64,000 nt of DNA from Plasmodium malariae (Eukaryota; Apicomplexa; Aconoidasida; Haemosporida; Plasmodiidae): the NCBI RefSeq assembly GCF_900090045.1, contig NC_041777.1:1112501-1176500 (forward strand), given 5' to 3'. Made by a program: the position numbers and the translations under genes. Positions 26,745 through 38,450 of the stretch are shown here, one piece after another (the first letter of the stretch is position 1; the number at the start of each line of letters is the position of its first letter). The notes under the pieces are model-generated. The model searched no databases. It worked only from the letters and a program-made list of their open reading frames with translations, and was not told the DNA's origin.

Positions 26745-27682
26745 ATGGAACGAAAAATTAAGTCATTCTTACTCATTGAAATTGCTGCGTTTATCCTTTT
26801 AACTTGGATATGCCATTTTAACAATGATATGGTATGATCATTGTATGAATATTTTTTGTTCTTTATTTTTATTAAGACCGTTTTTTTATAAATATATTAT
26901 TTATTGTTTTAAATAAAAAATATTTACCTGTTTTTTTAGAGTATCTTTAATAAATGTTTTAATAAGAACAATGTTGACAGAAAAAAACATACAAGGTCTT
27001 ACAGATTATTAGGAAAGCATAAACAAGAAAGGCGTTCACCCATTATATGGATAAAAGAAGAAATACCAATTAATGAAGTGAATGAAAAAGAAGATATATC
27101 TAATAGTGAAAAAGGAAGCAGAAGGAAAATCAAACAATCAGATGAATGTTCATTACATAATATGGAAGAACAACAACAATATAATAAACATAAATCTATA
27201 TTTGAAACAAAAAGTCATTTTTCTTATCTTGAAAAAAAAATATTCAGAGAACTTGATTATAAAGATCACCGTAAACATAACAGAACAATTAGTAATAAGG
27301 TTTACAAAAAATTAATACGTAAAAATTACATAATACGATCAACGTTGTTGTTGTTATTCATCTTTTTAGTATTAATGGTACCTATAGCAGATATATCATT
27401 AAGATACTTGGTGGATAAGGGGGGTTTATTGAAAGCTTTAGGGTTGTTTCATGCAAATGCAGGTACGTTAGGAACTTTTGTTAGTACTGGAGGTTTGTTA
27501 ATGGATGGTTAGGCATAGGCAAATGGAATTATGTTGATATAGTAAAATTATCGCCTATTTTAACATATTGTGTACCTTTCTTTATATTAGGTATTATAAT
27601 TATATTGGCGATTACTTATTACTATAAAAAAATTATAAAATATGAAAAAATCAAGTTTAGGAATAAGTTCAATGAATTATAA
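26745..27682 (+). pseudogene. fam-l gene with one frameshift in the inter-membrane loop
   Basis: Exon 1 is 26745-26831 (MERKIKSFLLIEIAAFILLT...), the intron 26832-26939 (108 bp, the shortest here), exon 2 from 26940. It reads SIFNKCFNKNNVDRKKHTRS, YRLLGKHKQERRS (PEXEL-like RLLGK), a charged middle, SHFSYLEKKIFRELDYKDH, and a first membrane segment at 163-185 (ADISLRYLV at its end). A TAG at 27510-27512 stops the frame after 219 residues in the Gly-rich loop. The remaining 58 codons, with the second span (LGIIIILAITYYY) and tail KIIKYEKIKFRNKFNEL, are intact in another frame up to the TAA at 27680-27682. If the break is real the product lacks the second span; if it is an assembly error this is a normal gene of about 277 residues. 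Its nearest copy in flank sequence is the gene at 44894-45856. Confidence 0.85.
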
Positions 27683-28104
27683 TATACATGTTTCTTTCTG
27701 TAAGAAAGACATTACTATGGAGTATAGACTGTAAAATTTTTAATGATATACCTATTAGACATAACTATAATAGCTTATAATTTATATGTATACCTAAAAA
27801 ATGGGAACTCTTTGATGGACAACAGTACAAAAATATATAGTTAGGTTTTTTGTTAATTTGAACGTTTTAATACTTTTCATTATATATTATATAAATTGCT
27901 TTATATTAATTAAATATTAATGTTTAATATATAAGCAATTTTGTTTTTAAAAAGTTTTTTATGAAAAATACATGTACGTGTGTTACATAGAATATATATC
28001 AATATAATTTATATCATATTTTAGAAATTTTTCAGTTTATATATGATGCAAAAGTGATAATTTCTGTTATTTGTTTATAGTCTAAAATTATTATTTTTTC
28101 AGTT

Positions 28105-28130
28105 TATTAAGTAAATGTATTATTTTTTTT
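28105..28130 (+). other. Conserved 3'-flank landmark, copy 3
   Basis: TATTAAGTAAATGTATTATT plus T run, about 423 bases after the stop at 27682. This is the shortest spacing of the set. Confidence 0.35.
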
Positions 28131-30169
28131 ATTAAAAAAAATTCCTCTATAGTTTTTAATGAAATAAAGTGAATACATTTCGTTGAATTGTTGTGTATAA
28201 ATATATTTGTCTTCCTTTAGAGAAAAAGTAATATTTATTATGCAACATTTGTTTTATGTAAAATATATCATAAAACAAAATATTATAAAGGTTATTTATA
28301 TATTTGTTCTGTTTTATTTTTATTGTATATATATGGAATTATAATTATAAAATAACATAATATACTTTTTAATTATGGATTAATTATAAATGCTTACTAA
28401 TTTGGGTATTCTAAATCATTACGATTAAGTGAAATTTTTAAAGCATCTGTTATTTTTGTACATAAATGTAGTTTTAACTCAATTTTTCGAAAATATCTTT
28501 AATGTTTATTTTATTTAAAAAAAATATATAAATAATATATATGTTTTATTTATTTTTTGTATCTTTAATACATTATATTATTATATACTAATTAACAAAA
28601 TAATATTGGATAATTTTTTGGATTAATTTCTTTTTAAATATTATTTATTTGGGATAAAATAACGGAAACTTTATATATTACATCTTAATATGTTCTGTGT
28701 TAATATTTTACTATTCCATTAATAATAACATTAGATATAATGAATAATTTAATTCATGCACGTTGATACAATTATGTAAATGAATGCAGTAAAAGACATA
28801 TTTTGTTCATAATATATATAGCTTATTTTGTTTTTTGATATAATTCTAAAAATTTATTTTTTTTAATTCTCTTTATTTATAACGTACACTAATATTATGT
28901 CGCTTAAATAGAAAAATAAAACACTAATGTTTAACAATAATTTAAGTTTCTAAATAACCGTGAGTGTAATAAATACAGTGGTGTAGGAATTTTATTTTTT
29001 ACACTTATACACATGCTATCGTATGATGACTACATTTTATGCTTTGTTACATCTTCTAATGTAAAATATACATTTTATTTGTATTTAATGTAAAAATAAA
29101 TCTGAATTTTTGAATTTATTAAATCAATTTATAACGAGTAAAATAACATATAAATTAATAGCTCTATAAACTCCTGAAAATATAGTCATGATCTAAATCA
29201 TAAATTAAAATTCAGAATAGTTACATTTATAATCAAACATATATATTTAATTTCGATTATAGGTCATATTATCATCCATAAGAAAAGATTTTTTTACTGC
29301 GAATAAAATATATATATATTTATTTTTTTTCTACATTATTTTTTAATGAATAAGGATTCCATTTCAGTAATAATTTTAAGTATGAAACAAAGATTATGCA
29401 TATTGCAATCATTATATCATATAATACATATATTAAGTATCCACATATAGCAAATTGCATATTTAACGCGTCATTAGAAACATTGTATTATTATTATATG
29501 TTAATTGTTAGCATAATATATTATAACTACAAGGAACACAACAAATTAAAAAAGGATCATCATTCGAAATTTAAATATAATTATTTGTTTGAAAAAAAAA
29601 AAACAGTAGCAAAAAATAATATGATATATGAGAGTTAGTCTGAATATTCTTAGAAAATTAGATACTACATTTTTACGTTGACAACGTTATAAATAAAATA
29701 TCAAATAAATTTACATTATTTATTATATAAACTCATTTTTATTATTCAATATATCAACATAAAAAAAAAAATAGTTAACTACATTTTTAGAGAAAAATAT
29801 ATATGAAAAAAAAAAAATTTCTAAAAAATAAATATCCACTAAAATTTCTGAGCATATGATAAAATTAACATATAAAAATTATGTATAATATAAAACTTAA
29901 TAGTTTTTTGTAATTTTTTTGTTCATAATATAAGTTGGAATTCACTTTCCTTGCTAAATCTTATGTATGAAACCATTTTTATATATAAAAGTTTTTCTCT
30001 AAAATATGTATGAATAAAATGATAAAAATGTTGAATGTATACCAAAGAAATGGCATGTATAATAACACAATAAGTACACAAAATATAATGTAATAAAAAT
30101 ATATTATGTCAATTATTACAGTTTAATTAAGTAACTCAAAAAAATTACTTTAATTGTAATAATTACATT

Positions 30170-30372
30170 CTTTTTTTTTTTTTAATTTTTAATTTATTTA
30201 TTTATTACTTTTAATTTTTTTTTAATAATGTATTGAAATAAAACTTTTTTTTTTTTTTTTTTAACAAATGGAAATAAAATTTTTTTTAAAAATATTTTTT
30301 ATTTTTTTAATTTTATTAACATATGTAAATAAACTTAATTTTTTTTGTCTTTTTTTTTTTTTTTTTTTTTCT
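30170..30372. repeat. T-tract block with three imperfect copies
   Basis: Three related pieces each have an AAATAAAA-type word followed by a long T run: near 30225-30262, 30263-30300 and 30320-30370. The last T run is 21 bases (30350-30370). It may reflect polymerase-slippage expansion. Confidence 0.5.
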
Positions 30373-30689
30373 AGTCTGTAGTATCTTTTTAGAACAGCAA
30401 ATGTAATTATCAGATCTATTACAAATACGCGGGTAGAATTATCAGAATATAGAATAACTTATTCCAAAAAAATTTTATATAATATGAAAATATTAATTGT
30501 TTGCATTTGTTAAAAATAAATATTTTAAAAATATAATATATTATAAATTGTTTCTGTATTTTCCATTAGAAAAAATAATCGTTCTTTTGTATTCATAAAT
30601 ATTAAAGTTATCATCCTTATATATACAATCTTTTTATTACCTTCATTTGTAATGATATGAGGATGTAAATATATTTGAAATTTTTAAAA

Positions 30690-30697
30690 TGCATGCA
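30690..30697. promoter_or_regulatory. TGCATGCA palindrome
   Basis: This perfect octamer lies 833 bases before the exported-protein ATG at 31530. GCATGC-cored sites are bound by an ApiAP2 factor in P. falciparum. In sequence this poor in G and C the word is rare, but one site is weak evidence. Confidence 0.3.
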
Positions 30698-31529
30698 ATA
30701 TTTTTATACTAAATTCCTTGTTACCTTATATATTTGTTTTAGATTAATATTTCTGTATATATATGGGTATTTAAATATTTATGAGGAACAAATATAATAA
30801 TGAATTTAAGAATTTTAAAATATTTCTTTTAGTACTAAGTCTCATTCTAATTTAGATATAAATTATTATATTGTAAAATATATCTAAAGAAGCATAATGG
30901 TTATATTGTAATACTTTTAAAAATATACTTAAATTCAAAGAAATTTGTGTAAGAATTTTATTTTAATACCTAATAGTTTATAAAAGGAAATATATTTTGT
31001 TTAGTTAAATACCAAAATAAATTTTAAGTAATAAAGAGTTTATTTCATAACTTCATATTCTTTTTTTGTTATTTTCAGTGCTTCCAGTAAGTAATATTAT
31101 TTATACATAGAAGGGAACGCTAAAAAAAAGTGTATAAAATTAGAATTATTATTTGTAAACAACGTAAAAGTATATATTTAGCTTAAGAGTAAATAAAAAT
31201 ACACGGTTCTACGTGTTATACCTTTTAAATAATTAAATACTTTCAATGATTGAGTAATTTTTTATTTTATATTATCTTATCTAAAATTCTTATTCATGTT
31301 ATATTATTTTTAATATAATAAATCCTACATTGAAATTGTTATAAATAAGTTTTAATTTTATCTTCAACATGTAATTTTTAATAAAAGTAATATATTAATT
31401 AAGTCAACTTTCTACGCTTGAGATAAAATGAAATGGATAAAATCAAAAATAATTTAAAAGATTTCGTTAGTAATTTGAAGGGTGTAAAATTTGATTAACA
31501 TTTTAATTACTTAACATATAATAGTAATA

Positions 31530-32425
31530 ATGTGTACAAAAGTGGAAAATATTAAATTCCTCATATTTATTAAAATATTTATATCTTCTTTTTTAATTTG
31601 GATATGCCAATATTACAATGGTGTGGTACTATAATATTACTTTGTATTTTTGTTTTTGTTTGTAAATTTTATTTTTAAAAATAATATTTTATTAGTATAG
31701 AAATATATGTACTTGTATAATATAAATGTTTACTTTCTTTTATTTAGTCTATCTGTAGTAGTTCAATAGAAAAAAAGTATTCAATAGATGGAAATTCATG
31801 TTTAACAGTTAATAGACTGTTATCAGGGAGTTCGTTGGTTGTAAAATCAACTGGAGATACATCAAGTGATGTGAGTAACACTAAATTAATGGATGAAATA
31901 AAAGATATATATGAAAATAGCAAAGGTACTAAACCAAGAAGAAAAAAAGTTGAGGAAATTTTGTTAAAATCAAAGGGAAGAAATAGGTTACCTAAGAGAA
32001 AACAAAATATTCTTAATAGAATGGATACAGTTTTTGAAGAAAAGATATTCAATTATTTAAGTACCATACATATAATTAAAGATAACTTGGAAGTTATTAA
32101 AAAGACTGAAAGAAAAATGGTAAATAGAAAGATGGATTTAGGAATTTCGTCACCTTATTTAATTTTTTTGACAGGATTAGCTCTTTTTATAATACTTGTT
32201 GCAGTAGTTTCCAATTACGCTACAGGAGATATAAGACCAATTATAGAAAATGCATTAAATGTAGTACAACAAGTATTGTTAGTAGTTTTAACATTAATGA
32301 TGGCTTTAATTATCCTATGTATTATTTATGTCTCTATAAAAACTGCAAAATACGAAAAAATAAATGCAAAAAATTGCAAAATTTGTTATAATATTGTTAA
32401 ATCCTTTGGTAAGAAATGCATTTAA
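31530..32425 (+). CDS. Plasmodium exported protein of unknown function, 257 aa
   Basis: Exon 1 is 31530-31625 (MCTKVENIKFLIFIKIFISS...), the intron 31626-31747 (122 bp, donor GTACTATAAT) and exon 2 31748-32425. The N-terminal exon has the WICQYYNG end seen in the fam-l/fam-m genes, so the signal exon is homologous. VNRLLSGSS gives a PEXEL-like RLLSG at about 55-59. The middle is basic (KPRRKKVEEILLKSKGR) and has VFEEKIFNYL in place of FEKK. Two membrane segments lie at 167-188 and 207-228, with a tail of IKTAKYEKINAKNCKIC and a cysteine-containing end. The membrane-to-membrane distance is shorter than in the fam-l genes. It shares the plan but not the fam-l or fam-m signatures and was not seen to carry their conserved flanks, so I treat it as a separate subgroup. 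The start choice rests on the signal exon. Confidence 0.8.
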
Positions 32426-33639
32426 TATAAAATAAGAACATTTGTAGCACTCTTAAAAATATTGAACATATAAGAAAGATACATACAGTTACAAAATTTT
32501 TATTATATAAAATACATTTAAATAACTATTATTGTATAAAATAAAAAAATATGTATTTTTAATCTATAGTGAATTTAAATATTTTATTTTTTAAATTTAT
32601 ATTTTAAGGAGCTGTTTGAACATAATATTTTGGAATAATAGTTATATGTATGTATATATATTTGTGTATGAGATATATGAGTATTTTATAAATTTAATAT
32701 AAAAAGATGAATTTCGTATATTTCTTTTAAATTAATAGTAAATTTTATGCTATTAAACTTAAGAAGAGGATTTAATTTTTTTTTTCATATCTTTTATGTT
32801 CATTTAGTCCAAAATGATTGTTCTGTGACCTAGAAGAATTTATTATGTGCTCTAAATTGATTGTGCATATCTTTTGCTGTATTTTAAAAAAAAAGAGAAT
32901 ATTTTTTTTTGGAGATTTTGAAAAAAGAAAATTTAATTAATATTTATTGTAGATGTTATTATAATAAATGTACTACAATACATATTTAATACGAAAACGT
33001 TTTATTATATGTTTATATTATTGAATATTTTATATATGAAAAAATAATTGTATCATTATATAATATTGTATTTAATAATAAATTAATTATAGATGAATTC
33101 TAATTTTAAAAAATATACTTTATTTTATCTAAATAAGATCTATATACACTTAATTTTTTGCTTATTAAGAATATACTTTTAATTCATTTGTATTGGAATT
33201 ACTGGTGTATACATTATAATAAAATATTATAAATATATATTCCATATATAATATTAATTTTTAGTTCATGTTAAAAATTTAATCACGCATTAAAATTGTT
33301 AATTTTATATATATTTATATTGAAAATAATTATTAATAAAAATTACTGTTTATAATAAAATCGGTTATATTATTAAGAGCACATTTTTACGAAAAAATAA
33401 GGTAGATGTTTAAGGTTTTTATATAGATATATTTTAATGAGTAATAATGTAAATCATTGTAGAAATTTTGTTGTAAGGTTTTTCTTTCTATAAATTTTCC
33501 TTCGTATTTTTTGCTTATATATAATACCAATATTTATATGATTAAATACATGTAAACAAACTAATTTATATTATTTTAATTTCTCTTAAACTATATATTT
33601 TTACAAAATATTTTTAAATGTATTTTAGGTAAATATTAT
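32426..33639. other. Intergenic region, nothing recognised
   Basis: A+T-rich. Unlike the seven fam-l/fam-m-type genes, the sequence around +165 and +450 after the stop at 32425 does not show the shared 3' landmarks. Confidence 0.5.
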
Positions 33640-34095
33640 AAAACCCTCATGTAAATTTATTGTTGGAAATAATGTAGTGTCACATGTTCAATGGAATATT
33701 AGATGTTTTACTAACGCATCTGTTTGTAAATGAAAATGAATTTTTAAATATTGAGAATTTAAAAAATAATTAATTTTTTTTTGAGGAATTATTAACTAAT
33801 AATATTCAAAAGTTCTTAGATGAAAGTTGTTTAAATGCGTGTCATTACATAAATCCTTATTATTTGTTATTTATTTTGTGATCCCGGGATGGAAATATTG
33901 ACCATGTAATTTATAAATTTCATCAAAATATTTTTTAATATCTTAATAATAATTTAATTAATATAGTAATATTTATAGTAGCAGTTATTATTAATGTATA
34001 AGTATATAGTTTGATATGTATTAAAGTACTTTTTTTCTTATATAAAAATTCAATAAAAATAATGAATGAATACAATGAACTCTTATTTATTACAT
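33640..34095 (+). pseudogene. Decayed coding relic, family unknown
   Basis: One plus frame (codon starts such as 33651) stays coding-like for about 150 codons with at least five stops. Readable pieces in order are HMFNGILDVLLTHLFVNENE, FFFEELLTNNIQKFLDESC, LNACHYINPYYLLFIL, SRDGNIDHVIYKFHQNIF, a hydrophobic stretch NIVIFIVAVIINV, and IKIMNEYNELLFIT. The local GC, including a CCCGGG near 33882, the codon mix and the single maintained frame argue against chance. The end resembles a membrane anchor. I do not recognise the family. Confidence 0.45.
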
Positions 34096-35090
34096 AATAT
34101 GCATTAAAATAATGGGTAAGAATTCTAAATTATTTTAAGATATCCTTCGATTTTGTAATAGCGTTATAATTTATACTTTTTGTAAGAACGTGATACTCCA
34201 AAAACTAAAAAATGTAAAGAATGTATATAAATAAACTAAAACGCGTAATAGTAAAAAATGAAAAAAATATATGAATTAGTATATCAATAAAAACTTAACA
34301 AGAATATATGTAATAAATAGATATATTTATGTTAACGTATATTTCAGAAATGGAATAGTGTATTATACATTGTATTTTAACATGATATTTGGAAAATGTA
34401 ATATGTACAAATATTTTATATGGAAGATTACTACGTGTAAATACTGAATAGTAGATTAATACAAGTTGGTAATAAAAGATATCAAATATATATCGTAACA
34501 TTTATAGAAAGCAAATTATAGCTTATTAACAAATGTGTAAGTAAAATGACGTGTAAATTTTCCTTTACAAAAATATCTATAGATACCATATGTTTATATA
34601 TCTAATGTTAAATATGATATTAGAATAATATCATATATAACGGTAACGTCATATTGTATATGAAATATATTAAGGCTGACGCCCATAATATATACATTAC
34701 AATAGATATAAATTAATGGTAAAAGATATCGAATTAATACACCTATGAAAGAATTATATAATATAGAATAATATAAGTTTTGAATAATACATTAATAAAG
34801 GATATTTTCTGAAAAATTAGCAATGTTATAATTATATGATATAAATTATAAGAATATAATTAAAATATTCCAATTTTATTAGAATTTTTGTTTTATGTTA
34901 CTTAAGTTCGCGTAATCACGTGTAAAAAATGCATATTATTAATATCTTCTTTATGTAGTGTATCAATTAAAAAAATATATATACATTAAGGGGGGGCGCA
35001 TATAACTGATTATTAAATTATTATGTGTAGTGTAGAAATAAATATGTATGTGAATGTACAATTAATATATTAATTATATTATAAATTTTT

Positions 35091-35098
35091 TGCATGCA
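35091..35098. promoter_or_regulatory. TGCATGCA palindrome
   Basis: This is the second perfect octamer in the window, followed by TG so that the GCATGCATG run extends. It lies 1951 bases before the fam-m ATG, far for a promoter element. Confidence 0.2.
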
Positions 35099-36785
35099 TG
35101 AATTAGTTTATCCTTTTATAATAGTATAATAAATATATGTAATAAACTGTATCATGAAATTTACAATACTACTAAGAAATAAATCAATTAAGGAATAAAA
35201 TTTTTGTAGAACATTTTTAATTGATTTTTATTATTTTTTTAAAAAACATTGCCGTGGAAAATATATTGCTAATATTATTACTATCCTAATCGTTTAGAAA
35301 ATTAATATTATAATAATAAAAAAGAGTTTTAATAAAATATGAACACTTAATATTATATGGCGATTTAGTGTAAATAGATTAAATATTAATGTGAATATAT
35401 ATTAGCACAAATTCAGTTATGATATGGGCGTATACAAGGGATAAACTAAATACATTAAAAAAAGAAGAAATGGTTCATAAATGCTTCCTTTATTATATAA
35501 AAACACAAAGGATTCAGGTGGTAGTTTTAAAAATCCAATTATCGTATAATTGAATAATAGAATTTTTAGGGAATACTGAATAAAATTTTTTTTCCATGAA
35601 ATTATAATTTTATTTATATTTGGAATAAAAATATAATTATGCTAAATTCTGTGATATTATTTTTTTATTTTAAAAATTCTTTTTAAAATTATTAATATTC
35701 TATTCTTTTTTAATAAATTATGTTCTTTTAGAAAAAATTATTATGATATTTTTTTATATGTTCAAAATAATTTATAGCTCTTATAGTAATTCTTTAATTG
35801 ACGATTAATGTATTAAAAACGATAAATTAAAGAAATGTTAAGATATATAATCTTATTGCTTCTACATATATATTTTATGTAATAATCTTTGCTCAATTAA
35901 ATTAAGTTTTTATTGTATTTTCTTTTTTAACATATGCTATATATATTATATGATTATAAAACAATAAAGAAAATTATAAATTCCTTATAAAATATTCATC
36001 AGAGAAATCATTGAAAGAAAGGATGAATCATTTTATTGATAATTTTTATCATTTTATTATATTAGTTAAGTAAAAATGTTGTATGTAACATTTATTTTAA
36101 AATCTGTTTCATTTGAAATATTCTCGGTTTTATTGTTATTGCATCAAATCTATGTTTATCAATTTTAATATTAAAATTTTTTTTTGTATGTATAAATATA
36201 AATACTAATTTACTTATATGAATAAATAGTGATTCTACAAATCTATTAATTTACTATTAAGTAATAATAAAATATATACAATTATACTTGATTTATAACA
36301 TTATTTATTTTTTGATAGAGAAATAAATTATTAACAATGTTTGTATATTTTATTATATAAATATTTTAGTAAAATATGTAATAAAATAAAAAATTCGTTT
36401 CTAAGAATATATATAATTTATCATTATAATGATGCTCTTTTATTATGGAATATATTATAATTTGTATATAGGTTATTTTTTTTTTTTTTTAAATACAATA
36501 TTTTTCATTTATTTTTATTATTAATAACATTCAGTTATTATAAGTTCAAAATATAACGAAATATAATTTACATATATTAGAACTACGTATAGAAAACAAT
36601 AATAAATATTAATAATTAATGTTTTAATACATATTAGCATATATATCTATATTTTGTAGTTTTTATATTTTTAATATATCGTATATTTCGAATTATTGTA
36701 ATATATTTTTTTTTTATTTCAAAATAAGTTAATAAAATATTATTTAATTACTGTACTATTAAATAATAAACTTATATATTTTAAA

Positions 36786-36830
36786 CATATATAAAGGAAT
36801 TTAAATCATTCTATTTTAAATAAATTTAGT
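36786..36830 (+). promoter_or_regulatory. Conserved 5'-flank block, copy 4
   Basis: CATATATAAAGGAATTTAAA then TCATTCTATTTTAAATAAATT, starting 263 bases before the ATG at 37049 or 284 before the AAG that replaces the family's usual ATG (37070). TTTAATTACTGTACTATTAA precedes it near 36745. Confidence 0.45.
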
Positions 36831-37048
36831 TTTTTATAAATAACAGTAACATAAATATTTCATAATAAATATTTAGTGTTATCTTTCTTCGTTTATATTG
36901 TATTATGCAATATAATTTTATTTATGGTACTATTTTTTTTATGAAATAATTAAAAATAATAATAAAAGAAATTTTTTATTAAATTTATTAACCTTTATCT
37001 TTGGAAAAATATTATATTATTGTTAATTATTTTTTTACTGAATATACC

Positions 37049-37968
37049 ATGATATTAGGAAAATATATTAAGGACCAAAAAATTAAATTATTTTTCTTTA
37101 CTAAAATTTTTACCTTTAATTTTTTAATGTGGATATTCCTTTTTACTAGTTATGCAGTATGATAATTTTATGTACATTTATATAATTCTTATTTTATTTT
37201 TTTTTATCATTATTAATACTTTTTTTATTATATTAAATTATTTATTCTTTTAAATAATGTATTTATGTTGTTATATAGAGTAAAATAAATAAAACTTTGG
37301 ATGGGATATACAATGTTGATAGCAAATTAGTTGAAAGAGCTTACCGATTATTAGGAAAACATAAACAGAAAAAACGTTCAAATACTGTATGGATAAAAGA
37401 AGAGCTTCCAAATAATGAAGCGTTCGAGAAAAAAGATATATCCAATCATGATGATGTGGCTATAAGGAAAAAGAAACAATTGAAAGAAAGTTCATTAGAT
37501 AAATCAAAACTCTATACAGAAGTTATAGATTATGATAGTGGAATGTTCGATGGGAAGCATTATCATTATGAAAAAAAATGGATTAACAAAAAGGATTATG
37601 ATAATATACTTAAAAGAAAAAGGAGAATTAACTTTATGACTTTAAGTAAAATGAAATATAAGGGGTATGGATTAGTGGTTGCCATGTTTTTTTTTTTAAT
37701 TTTTTTCGGAATAGGATTTCCTATAGTGGAATTTTCAGGGATCATGAAAACTATTAGAGATAGCTTGTTCAGTGAAACATGGTGGTCACCTATGAAAACC
37801 TTTGGAAATAAATTGGCATCATTACTTACAGACTTTATATTAGATAATATTTTTATATTATCATATGTGGTATCTATCGTTATGATAGCAATCGTGATTG
37901 TAATACTCGTCCCTAGGATCTTAAGAAATAATGAAAAATACAAAAAAATTAAGTTGACGAAAGAATAA
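37049..37968 (+). CDS. fam-m protein, 265 aa, upstream start
   Basis: Exon 1 is 37049-37156, the intron 37157-37278 (122 bp, GTATGATAAT donor), exon 2 37279-37968. The position aligned with the family's ATG GAA CAA AAA reads AAG GAC CAA AAA (37070-37081), so the usual start is gone. An in-frame ATG seven codons upstream (MILGKYIKDQKIKLFFFTKI) keeps the signal exon usable. YRLLGKHKQKK has a PEXEL-like RLLGK at about 59-63. VIDYDSGMFDGKHYHYEKKW at about 118-137 is the fam-m signature. Membrane segments lie at 167-190 and 225-248, with the tail RNNEKYKKIKLTKE. fam-m proteins are taken to be exported to the host cell, role unknown. The frame is intact, and the family call is firm because of the FDGKH motif, which none of the fam-l genes has. 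Confidence 0.87.
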
Positions 37969-38420
37969 AAAGCTAATAAAAAATTTGTATAATTTTGTAA
38001 GGAATTTATCAATATAAAATCATATATTTAATATCGTTAGCGATACATTATTAATAAGCATAACTATTACTCTAATTTTATATATATACATATGTATATT
38101 TTATCTTTTTGAAATAAGACAGTAAAAAATTGTTATTTTATTTTTTTTTTGTTAATTTAATGTTTTAATGTTTTCGATTTTGCACTTTTAAAGTATTATT
38201 TAAGCTTAAATATATTTGGAATAATATATATGGGTACTTATATAGATTTCAATGAATAATATTGTTGTGATTTAAGATACAAATATGATAATAAATTTCA
38301 CATAATTTTGATGAAGCGTGAAATTTTCATTTTAAGATAAAAGTGCATGTTTCAACGTTTTATATTTTTCAAGTTTAAAATTATTATTTGATGAAAATTT
38401 TTTAACAAAACCATTATTAG

Positions 38421-38450
38421 TTTTAATTTAAAAATGAATGTGTCTTTTTT
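38421..38450 (+). other. Conserved 3'-flank landmark, copy 4
   Basis: TTTAATTTAAAAATGAATGT then GTCTTTTTT, about 453 bases after the stop at 37968. It is close to the copy at 57671-57700. Confidence 0.5.

Larger units (their letters stand above)
27683..31529. other. Intergenic region with duplicated flanks and T tracts
   Basis: Up to about 28.8 kb this is 3' flank alignable with 45.9-46.95 kb. 28990-29250 aligns with 53170-53470, downstream of a PIR gene. 30170-30372 is unusually T-rich. A TGCATGCA octamer lies at 30690-30697. The 80-codon frame at 29396-29638 has mixed codons and a lysine-rich end but no family motif; I do not call it. Confidence 0.45.
34096..37048. other. Intergenic region upstream of the fam-m gene
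   Basis: It holds a seven-G run at 34990-34996, a TGCATGCA at 35091-35098 and the 5' block at 36786-36830. 34640-34830 has coding-like scraps (for example INGKRYRINTPMKELYNIE before a stop) that could be another relic. The minus-strand frame 34295-34501 is not convincing. Confidence 0.45.

Noticed and set aside
27082..27315. Second plus frame within the fam-l exon
   Set aside because: It overlaps the frame that carries the RLL and EKK motifs and is the less coherent of the two.
27462..27512. A possible second intron that would restore frame in the 26745-27682 gene
   Set aside because: The candidate GTACGT to TTAG segment would be only about 50 bases and is not T-rich like the real introns here; a frameshift is simpler.
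29250..29273. Apparent PIR-like C-terminus (RSYYHP then stop)
   Set aside because: The sequence just before it aligns with PIR 3' flank, not with PIR coding sequence, so the match is probably chance.
29396..29638. Plus frame of 80 codons with a lysine-rich end
   Set aside because: Possibly a relic, but there is no signal, motif or splice partner; not strong enough to call a gene.
31744..32052. Minus-strand frame of 102 codons
   Set aside because: Antisense to exon 2 of the exported gene at 31530-32425.
37596..38012. Minus-strand frame of 138 codons
   Set aside because: Antisense to the fam-m gene; the apparent hydrophobicity mirrors its membrane segments.
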